Part shown: positions 7,936 to 14,377 of the stretch, one piece after another
How the letters are laid out: every line of letters starts with the position of its first letter
Numbering within the stretch: position 1 is the stretch's first letter
Origin: Deltaproteobacteria bacterium
GTDB lineage: Bacteria; Desulfobacterota; Binatia; HRBIN30; JACQVA1
Reading direction: 5' to 3'
Assembly: GCA_016210005.1 (NCBI GenBank)
Contig: JACQVA010000222.1
Location: forward strand, 1-32,098
DNA: 32,098 bases
Notes under the pieces: generated by a model
Database searches by the model: none
Seen by the model: the letters and a program-made list of their open reading frames with translations, nothing else
What the model was told of the DNA's origin: nothing
Position numbers and translations under genes: made by a program

Positions 7936-8918
7936 AGCTCGCTCCGCAGCCGCAGGAACAGCGCCTCCAAGAGCAGCTGCCGGTTGGGGTTGCTGCGCCG
8001 CAAGCAGGCCAGCGCCTGGGTGAGCGCCTCGCTGCCATGCACGGCGGTTTCGCTGCGGGTCGGCGGCAAGTGGCTGGCGAGGTCGGCGTTGCGCAGGCCG
8101 ATGGTCTCGGCGCCGACCGCGCGCACTGCTTGGTCGCGGTACCAGGTGAGCATGATCGCCAATGGGAGAGCCGGATCGTCGCGGCCTGTGGTCTCTTGAA
8201 TCATCTGCGCCAGGCGAACATAACCGGCCCCCGGCAGTGCCGCAAGTTGCGCCAACAACCGCCGGCGCCGTTCGCCGAGTGCGCCGCGCAGTTGCAGCGC
8301 TCGCCCTGGGCTACCCTCGGCGTAGGCGGCCGCGCAGGCGGCCTCGGCCGGCGTCAGCTGGCCATCACGCTGCAAGATTTCGACGACGAGATCGTCTGGC
8401 AACGGGGCGCAGTGTACCCGCTGGCAGCGCGAGCGCACCGTCGGCAGCAGCGAGCCCGGGGTATGGGTCACCAAGATCAGCAGGGAGCGTGGCGGCGGCT
8501 CTTCCAGCGTCTTGAGCAGCGCGTTCTGGGCGTTGGGGTTGAGAGCATGCGCGTCGGTGATAACCGCCACCTTGCTCCGGGCCCGCAGGGGAGCCAGCTG
8601 CATGAAGCTGCGTAGCTCTCGGATCGGCTCGATGCGGATCTCTTTCTTGCCCGGCGGCACTGCGACCACACGCACGTCCGGGTGCGAACCGGCGGCGGCT
8701 TGGCGGCACCCGGCGCAGCTACCGCAAGCGTCGGGCTCGGTGGTTGTAGTCGGGTCTTCGCACACCAGCAGTGCGGCCAAGGCCGCTGCCAGCCGCTGCT
8801 TGCCGACACCCTCGGGACCGCTGAGCAAGACCGCGTGCGCCAGGCGCTCGCGCGCCAGCGCGGCGCGCAACTGCGCCTTGGCCGACTCGTGCCCGCGAAC
8901 GTTGGCGAAGCTGTTCAT
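7932..8918 (-). CDS. holB: DNA polymerase III subunit delta'
   Basis: A 328-residue clamp-loader subunit (AAA+ family) that helps place the beta sliding clamp on DNA. It has GPEGVGK at residues 34-40, where the residue after GK is Gln instead of Ser/Thr, in keeping with a delta' subunit that does not hydrolyse ATP. Four cysteines (53, 65, 68, 71; CGSCAGC) form the usual zinc module. The ATG at 8918 is chosen although the frame is open for 82 more codons, because that extension lies inside tmk and is low-complexity Arg-rich. At this start the ATG overlaps the tmk stop (ATGA), and the ricT start overlaps this stop in the same way. Confidence 0.92.
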   Translation of the reverse strand: MNSFANVRGHESAKAQLRAALARERLAHAVLLSGPEGVGKQRLAAALAALLVCEDPTTTTEPDACGSCAGCRQAAAGSHPDVRVVAVPPGKKEIRIEPIRELRSFMQLAPLRARSKVAVITDAHALNPNAQNALLKTLEEPPPRSLLILVTHTPGSLLPTVRSRCQRVHCAPLPDDLVVEILQRDGQLTPAEAACAAAYAEGSPGRALQLRGALGERRRRLLAQLAALPGAGYVRLAQMIQETTGRDDPALPLAIMLTWYRDQAVRAVGAETIGLRNADLASHLPPTRSETAVHGSEALTQALACLRRSNPNRQLLLEALFLRLRSEL

Positions 8919-9541
8919 GGCGGCGGCAGCGCCGCCCGCACGGCGGCGAGCACCTGGGCGGTGACTTGCTCGCGAGCGCGCGTCGCATCGATCAGGCAAT
9001 AGCGATCGGGGTGTTCGGCGGCCTGGATCAAGAAGCCTTGACGCACGCGCTCGTGAAAGGCCGTCTCGGCCCGGTGAAAGCGATCGTCGCCGCGCGCACG
9101 TTGCAGTCCGATGGCAACCGGGCAGTCGAGCAGCACGGTGAGATCGGCCGTCAGCCCTGAGCATACCAGCGCATCGAGTTGGCTGACGGTAGCCAGATCC
9201 AAACCGCGGCCGTACGCTTGGTAGGCAATCGTGGAGGCGGAAAAGCGGTCGGTCAGCACCACTTGGCCGGCGGCCAGCGCCGGCCGAATCACCTCCGCGA
9301 TATGTTGCGCGCGATCGGCGAGGTACAACAGCAGCTCCGCCAGGGCGGTGGGGGCGGCACTATCGAGGTGCATCACCAGGCGGCGGATTTCCGCTCCCAT
9401 GGCGGTGCCACCAGGCTCCCTGGTCTCACAAACGGCGTAGCCCTGGTGCCGCAAGGCGCCGGCAACCAGTGACAGGTGAGTGGACTTCCCGGTGCCTTCC
9501 GTGCCCTCGAACGCGATCAGCCGGCCGCGCCCCTCAGCCAC
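8915..9541 (-). CDS. tmk: Thymidylate kinase
   Basis: A 208-residue dTMP kinase that makes dTDP for DNA synthesis. The P-loop EGTEGTGKST lies at residues 12-21, REPGGT follows, then the DRF motif (98-100) with SxxAYQAYGRGLD, and a LID segment RGDDRFHRAE near residue 150. The start is GTG at 9541 with GGGAGCGCC just upstream; it overlaps the end of the response-regulator gene by 8 nt. It stands at the head of the tmk-holB-ricT block and is translationally linked to holB by a 4-nt overlap. Confidence 0.95.
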   Translation of the reverse strand: MAEGRGRLIAFEGTEGTGKSTHLSLVAGALRHQGYAVCETREPGGTAMGAEIRRLVMHLDSAAPTALAELLLYLADRAQHIAEVIRPALAAGQVVLTDRFSASTIAYQAYGRGLDLATVSQLDALVCSGLTADLTVLLDCPVAIGLQRARGDDRFHRAETAFHERVRQGFLIQAAEHPDRYCLIDATRAREQVTAQVLAAVRAALPPP

Positions 9542-9923
9542 GCGGCGCTCCCGCCTTTCCGAGCACCAGGTCGATCCCGTAGAGTAGTTGCTTAGCCGTG
9601 AAGGGCTTGGTGATGTAGTAGTCGGCGCCGTACTGGTAGCCGCTCAACACGTCCTCGTCATGGGTCTTAGCGGTCACCAAGATCACCGGGATCTTGGCGG
9701 TCGCATGCTTTTCCTTGATCCGCTGGAGCACTTCGAGGCCATTCATCTCCGGCATCATCACATCGAGCAGGATGAGGTCGGGGCGCGGATCGCCTTCGAC
9801 CAGCCGCAACGCCGCCGGGCCGGATTCCGCCACCAGCACGGTGTAGCCGCGGGTCGCAAGAATGCTTTGCAGGATGGTGACGCTATCGGGGTTATCATCC
9901 ACCACCAGGATCGTCGGGCTCAT
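9534..9923 (-). CDS. Stand-alone response regulator receiver protein
   Basis: A 129-residue CheY-like receiver domain with no output domain. It has the acidic pair VVDDN at the N-terminus, the phospho-acceptor Asp in LLDVMMPEMNG, the conserved Thr in VTAK and Lys in TKPFTAKQL, so it should be phosphorylatable. The ATG at 9923 is preceded by GGAGAGCT. It lies between another single-domain regulator and tmk, overlapping tmk by 8 nt. No histidine kinase is present in the window, so the partner must be elsewhere. Confidence 0.92.
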   Translation of the reverse strand: MSPTILVVDDNPDSVTILQSILATRGYTVLVAESGPAALRLVEGDPRPDLILLDVMMPEMNGLEVLQRIKEKHATAKIPVILVTAKTHDEDVLSGYQYGADYYITKPFTAKQLLYGIDLVLGKAGAPRG

Positions 9924-9965
9924 AGCTCTCCACTGTGCTGCACCGCGGCTAGGCCGCGCAAGTTT

Positions 9966-10352
9966 CTACCGCTCAGCCGTCCCCCCCGCGCCCACGTATT
10001 TCTTGACGATGGCGCGAATTACCATCGGGCGGGCGGGTTTCGGGATGTAGTCGTCGCAGCCGGCCGCGCGCGCCTGCTCCTCATCGCCGCGCATAGCGAA
10101 TGCCGTCAGCGCCACCACGGGAATGTCTTGCAGGGTGCGGTCGGCCTTGATCTGCCGGGTTGCCTCCCAGCCATCCATGTTGGGTAAAGCCAGGTCCATC
10201 AGAATCAAGTCGGGGTGCTCCGCGCGCGCTTTCTCCAGCGCCTGGTTGCCGTCGATGGCTTCGACCACGGCGTAGCCCTCGACGGTCAAAACCTTGGTAA
10301 CTATCCGCCGATTGTCCGCGTCATCTTCGACGACCAGAATTTTCTTGGGCAT
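9966..10352 (-). CDS. Stand-alone response regulator (DivK/CheY-like)
   Basis: A 128-residue single receiver domain. VVEDDADN, the acceptor Asp in LMDLALPNMDGWE, Thr in ALTAFAMRGDE and Lys in PKPARPMVI are all present. The sequence around DLALPNMDGWE resembles DivK-like regulators. The ATG at 10352 is preferred over the GTG two codons earlier; no strong Shine-Dalgarno is visible for either. It is the first gene after a good sigma-70-like promoter at 10406-10435 and probably opens the transcript that continues into tmk, holB, ricT and metG. Its kinase partner is not in the window. Confidence 0.92.
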   Translation of the reverse strand: MPKKILVVEDDADNRRIVTKVLTVEGYAVVEAIDGNQALEKARAEHPDLILMDLALPNMDGWEATRQIKADRTLQDIPVVALTAFAMRGDEEQARAAGCDDYIPKPARPMVIRAIVKKYVGAGGTAER

Positions 10353-10405
10353 CGCCACACTCAGTTCTTGGGCCGCACCCGCAATCGGCGCGGCCTCTTG
10401 GGCAG

Positions 10406-10435
10406 CTTATAACCGCGGGGTGGCAAGCTTGTAAA
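10406..10435 (-). promoter_or_regulatory. Sigma-70-like promoter of the response regulator-tmk operon
   Basis: On the minus strand TTTACA (10430-10435, 5 of 6 to consensus) and TATAAG (10406-10411, 5 of 6) are separated by 18 nt. Predicted initiation is near 10399, about 47 nt before the ATG at 10352. Confidence 0.55.
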
Positions 10436-10495
10436 GTCTATTCGGGGGCGGCCGTGCACTGACATCTCGGTTGCGGTCTAGGCGCGCGGCCAAAA

Positions 10496-10544
10496 GCGCA
10501 AGGGGTTCGCGGCCGGTGGAAATGGCCACGAACCCCTTGTGCGC
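10496..10544 (-). terminator. Long-stem transcription terminator after the beta-helix gene
   Basis: A near-perfect inverted repeat of about 20-bp arms (outer GCGCAAGGGGTTCG pairing with CGAACCCCTTGTGCGC, inner GGCC/GGCC) with a 9-nt loop. On the minus strand the stem is followed by TTTT. It begins 16 nt after the stop codon of the large beta-helix gene. Confidence 0.75.
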
Positions 10545-10559
10545 GAGAGCAACGGGCCG

Positions 10560-13500
10560 CTACGGCAGCGGGCGGTTGTAGATCTTCTTGTCCACCAAGG
10601 CGCCGGGCCCGATGCCGATGGCGGTGGCGCCACCCATCAGGCCACCACGTGCAACGCCCTTCGAGCCCAGAGAGATGTCGCGCTCGGTGGCGAGCAGCGT
10701 GGCCTCGAGCTGAGCCTCCTGCTCCACGGTGGCGGTGCCACCGGCGCCCTGCACGTTGATCAGCACCTGGTTCGGCAGCACCCCGCTGACCTTGATCTTG
10801 CCCAGCCGAGCGACGCGGAACGTGCCGGTTACGTTGATCACCACCGCCGTGCCCGGGTTGGAGGCGGCGGAAATAATCAGAGTCCCGCGGGCATCGACCT
10901 GCAAGTTACCCAGCCGGATGAGGTTGAGCTGCCCCGGTGTAACCGCCAGCGTTTGGGTCCCGTTAGCCGGCACCAAGATGCCGGTCATCGTGGTATTCAC
11001 GCTCCCGCACGCGAGCGGATCGGCGATGATATCGGCCGCCGCTTTGGCGGTGGTGGCGGCGGTGGCACACAGCGACACTTGGGCAGCAGCAGTAGGATCG
11101 GGGGCGATAAAGGTGCCCACTGGGTTGATGACCGCTGGCGCACCCGGGCTGACGGAACCACCGCCGGTGTAGATGCCGTTGGCAACCGAGCACGCGCCGC
11201 CGAACGAGACCGCGCCGCCCGTCGTCTTGGTCGCGATCACCTTGCCGCCCAGCACGGAGTTCTTTCCAAAACTGCTCTTCCAGGTACAGATGTTACCGGT
11301 CACCGTCGTGGGCGAGAGGCCAGTGAGCTGGATCGAGGTCGAGTTGATTCCCAGCACACTGAATGTCTTGGCTTGGCCCAAGTTGGCCGGGCCGATGCGG
11401 CCGAAGCAGACGCCGGAGTGGCAGCGATCATTGAGAGTGCCGGCGTTGCCATCGTTACACGCGGTGCAATCCGGCTCGTTGCAGTTCAACGCCGCCTCGT
11501 TGCAGGTGTGGGCGCACGTTGTACCCGGCACGCACGGGTCCCCGGCGTGCAGCGAGCAGCTACCACTGTCGCAGGTATCCGCGCCGTTGCAGAATACGCC
11601 GTCATCGCATGGGGCCGCGTTGTTGGTGTTGGTACATCCCGCCAAGGTGCAGGTATCATCCGTGCACAACTCGCTATCGTCGCAGAGCGAGTCGTCCGTG
11701 GTACCGGCACAAGTCCCGGCGCCATCGCAGGTGTCGTTCACCGTGCAGTTCACCCCGTCATCGCAAGGGTCGGAGTTGAACGGGTACTGGCAGTCCAACG
11801 TCGCATCGCAGACATTGTCGGTACAGACATCGGCGTCATCGCAATTGCCGTCGTTGGTCGCATTCACGCAGCCGATGATGACGCTGCACGTATCATCAGT
11901 GCAGCCGACGCCGTCGTCGCAGGCCGCGTCATTCGGGGCGTTGTCGCAACCGCTGACGTCGCTGCAAGTGTCGGTGGTGCAGCCGATGCCGTCATCGCAA
12001 GCGGCGTTGACCTCGGTGTTGGTACAGGTGCCGGTGGGCTCGTTGCAGGTGTCGGTGGTGCAGCTGATGCTGTCGTCACAATCCACCGCGGTGCCGGCGA
12101 CGCAACCGTCGGGTCCGGCCAGCGGGTCGAGCGGGTCGCAGGTCTCGGTGCCGGTGCAAGCCAGACCGTCGTCACAGTCGTTATCGGTGTCACAGGCGAC
12201 CACGCAATACGAGATCGGAGTGACGTCGCCGAGCAAAGCCCAGTCGTCATCGTCGTAGAGGTAGCCCTCCTCCACGCCGGTTCCCGGCGTGACATCGCTG
12301 GAAGTGAACTGGTTGCATACTGCGGATACGTTGTTGACGCCGATGTTCTCGATGTCACAGTAGGCGCCGCCGATGCAATTGCCGAAAATGCCCCCGCTAT
12401 TGCCCTTGATCTTGTTGTTGCCGTTGCTGCCGCCGTTGTAGAAGCCGCCGCCGAGGTCGATGGCGTAGTTGGTTGCGGTGGTCACCGAGGTGGCGTCGAT
12501 CCCGATGGCGTTGCCGCTGTTGCCGGTGATCGTGTTGCTGCGCAAAGCCACCCCGACCAGCCCACCAGCAGGCCCACTGGCGCCGACGAGGTCAATCAGC
12601 ACCCCGGTACCGGTGTTTCCGCTGACGTCGTTGTTCAACACCAGCGCGGTGCCTTCTGCGCCGCTATCGGTGTAACGAACTTCGATGCCGGAGTTGGCGC
12701 TCTGGTTCCCCGACACCGTGTTGTTGCTGATCGTCGGGTTAAACTCGAACCCGACAGCGCTGTTGTTGATGTCCAAGGCCTCGGCGATAATCCCGGCGCC
12801 GGCGTTGCCGGTGACCGTGTTGTTGGAAATAGCGACCGGCAGTGCGGTCAGCGAGCCGGCGGAGCTGGCGATCGATGACCAGTTACTGGCGATGAAGTGG
12901 ATACCGTCGCCGCCGGTGCTGCCGGTGACCGTGTTGTTGGAAATCGTGGCCTGCGGAGAAACGGTGGCCCGGTCCATTTCGCTCCAACTGGAGAAACTCA
13001 CCAAGATGCCGTCGCCGCCGGGCGAGGTGATGGTGTTGCCGCTGACGGTCGCACTAACGAGCAGCCTGGCATCCTCCATGTCGGACAAGCTGCTCACGCT
13101 CAGTTCGACGCCGCGGTCACCTGGGCTTGCAATGGTGTTGCCGCCGATCAGCATGTCGGCGAGTACGATGATCGACGTGGCGGAGTCCGAGATTTCGGAA
13201 ACCTCCATGTCAACCCCATCGTCCACGGGGCCAGTAATAGTATTTCCGACGATTATAGGTTGAAACGCCAGTATGACGCTGGTGGCAGTGCTCGTAAACG
13301 AAGTCGCGGCAACGTAGATGCCGTCGTCGCCGGCCCCGGTGATGGTGTTGCCGACTACGAGCGGCCTGAAAGTCATGATGTTGTCGCCGTTCTCGAGGTC
13401 GCTGGCGGCCAAGCTCATGCCGTCGCCGCCGGGGTTGGTGATGAAGTTGCCGACCACAATCGGGGCCACCAGGCCTTCCGCGTCGCTGGTGGCGGACACT

Positions 13501-14264
13501 TTAATCGCGTCGACCCCGGAGGTGGTGCCCACCGAAGACATCGCGTTCGACGAGATCAGCGGAGCCATCACTTGCAGTAGGCCGCTCTCGGAGGCATAGA
13601 ACGCGACCGCCCCGAATCTCTGTCCGGCGAAAGAGTTGTAACGGATCGTCGGCGACAAGTTCACCGCGTTGCCCGAATCGTCATCGTTAAAAGCGGCCAC
13701 GCCACGGCCACCACCGTCGAACGAATTCAGTTCGATCACCGCGGTGACCGCGTCGAAGCCGTACAAGTCGTCGATCTGGATACCGTCGCCCGCGGTTGTG
13801 GTAGTAAAGGTCCCGAATGTGGTGGTGATGGTGTTGGTTGCCGCGCCCGGCCGAATGGTCATGCCGGAGATGGTCGACTGCGTCAGCGGGCCACTGGCGT
13901 TGAAGACGTCATTGCCGTTGGTGCCGTCATTGGCATCGACGACTACGCTGCTCGGCGAGCCGGTGTTGCCAATGACCGAGACGCAATCCTTCAGTCCGAT
14001 GGGAAACAAGTCGCCATTGGCGGTGTCGTAGGTACCGTCGGCGAGCAGCACCTTATCCGCCACCGGGCAACCGTCGGCGCGGGTGCCGATGGCGTAGCCA
14101 ACGGTGCGGCAGGAGGGATTGACCCCGACACCGCAACTGGCGGTGTCGGTGGCGCTCACGCCCGTGGACACCTGGATATCAACTGCCCGCGCCGGCGGGA
14201 GAACGAGCCAGGAACCTAGTACCACGGCCAGTGTGCCTACCCACGACGAGCGTACGTAAATCAT
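10560..14264 (-). CDS. Large secreted beta-helix protein with Cys/Asp-rich repeats
   Basis: A 1234-residue exported protein of unknown function. Residues 1-27 are a signal peptide (MIYVRSSWVG..., cut after PPARA). Residues about 100-625 form a right-handed parallel beta-helix region with ten recurring GNTIT/NNTVT turns spaced 31-38 residues apart, mostly 33-35. Residues about 690-955 hold eight or nine copies of a CDDG-x2-C-x4-DTC-x4-5-GC module, like the Dictyostelium-type Cys repeats found in secreted proteins of delta-type bacteria. The last 270 residues are Gly/Ala/Val-rich beta sequence (NVTGTFRVARLGKI, INVQGAGG) that vaguely resembles choice-of-anchor or ice-binding-like domains. The ATG at 14264 has no Shine-Dalgarno but sits 7 nt after a -10 box, which suggests a leaderless mRNA. 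It is probably a surface or extracellular structural or adhesive protein. Confidence 0.85.
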   Translation of the reverse strand: MIYVRSSWVGTLAVVLGSWLVLPPARAVDIQVSTGVSATDTASCGVGVNPSCRTVGYAIGTRADGCPVADKVLLADGTYDTANGDLFPIGLKDCVSVIGNTGSPSSVVVDANDGTNGNDVFNASGPLTQSTISGMTIRPGAATNTITTTFGTFTTTTAGDGIQIDDLYGFDAVTAVIELNSFDGGGRGVAAFNDDDSGNAVNLSPTIRYNSFAGQRFGAVAFYASESGLLQVMAPLISSNAMSSVGTTSGVDAIKVSATSDAEGLVAPIVVGNFITNPGGDGMSLAASDLENGDNIMTFRPLVVGNTITGAGDDGIYVAATSFTSTATSVILAFQPIIVGNTITGPVDDGVDMEVSEISDSATSIIVLADMLIGGNTIASPGDRGVELSVSSLSDMEDARLLVSATVSGNTITSPGGDGILVSFSSWSEMDRATVSPQATISNNTVTGSTGGDGIHFIASNWSSIASSAGSLTALPVAISNNTVTGNAGAGIIAEALDINNSAVGFEFNPTISNNTVSGNQSANSGIEVRYTDSGAEGTALVLNNDVSGNTGTGVLIDLVGASGPAGGLVGVALRSNTITGNSGNAIGIDATSVTTATNYAIDLGGGFYNGGSNGNNKIKGNSGGIFGNCIGGAYCDIENIGVNNVSAVCNQFTSSDVTPGTGVEEGYLYDDDDWALLGDVTPISYCVVACDTDNDCDDGLACTGTETCDPLDPLAGPDGCVAGTAVDCDDSISCTTDTCNEPTGTCTNTEVNAACDDGIGCTTDTCSDVSGCDNAPNDAACDDGVGCTDDTCSVIIGCVNATNDGNCDDADVCTDNVCDATLDCQYPFNSDPCDDGVNCTVNDTCDGAGTCAGTTDDSLCDDSELCTDDTCTLAGCTNTNNAAPCDDGVFCNGADTCDSGSCSLHAGDPCVPGTTCAHTCNEAALNCNEPDCTACNDGNAGTLNDRCHSGVCFGRIGPANLGQAKTFSVLGINSTSIQLTGLSPTTVTGNICTWKSSFGKNSVLGGKVIATKTTGGAVSFGGACSVANGIYTGGGSVSPGAPAVINPVGTFIAPDPTAAAQVSLCATAATTAKAAADIIADPLACGSVNTTMTGILVPANGTQTLAVTPGQLNLIRLGNLQVDARGTLIISAASNPGTAVVINVTGTFRVARLGKIKVSGVLPNQVLINVQGAGGTATVEQEAQLEATLLATERDISLGSKGVARGGLMGGATAIGIGPGALVDKKIYNRPLP

Positions 14265-14271
14265 GGGCGGC

Positions 14272-14300
14272 GTTTTACAGCCGGGGGCGGAAGCCGTCAA
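14272..14300 (-). promoter_or_regulatory. Promoter of the beta-helix gene, predicted leaderless start
   Basis: On the minus strand TTGACG (14295-14300) and TAAAAC (14272-14277) are separated by 17 nt. Seven nucleotides lie between the -10 box and the A of the ATG at 14264, so initiation should fall on or next to the start codon. Confidence 0.5.
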
Positions 14301-14377
14301 TAGAAAAATCGCGGGTTTCGTCTGCCGGCCCGGCGGGTAGGCGAATCGAGCTAGGGCGGGCTCGGGCGGCCCAGCGC

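Noticed and set aside
6640-8199. 519-codon plus-strand frame opposite metG, ricT and holB
   Set aside because: It crosses three well-identified minus-strand genes and has no domain of its own.
7932-9164. Extended 410-residue form of HolB
   Set aside because: The extra 82 N-terminal residues lie wholly within tmk and are low-complexity; the ATG at 8918 overlaps the tmk stop and begins the family N-terminus.
11460-12260. Short regular repeats in the Cys-rich region as a possible CRISPR array
   Set aside because: The periodicity follows protein modules (CDDG...DTC...GC) with variable spacing and no identical repeat units.
10539-12878. 779-codon open frame on the plus strand opposite the beta-helix gene
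   Set aside because: It is the antisense of a repeat-rich, GC-rich gene; the minus strand has a signal peptide, repeats, promoter and terminator, while the plus reading shows no domain.
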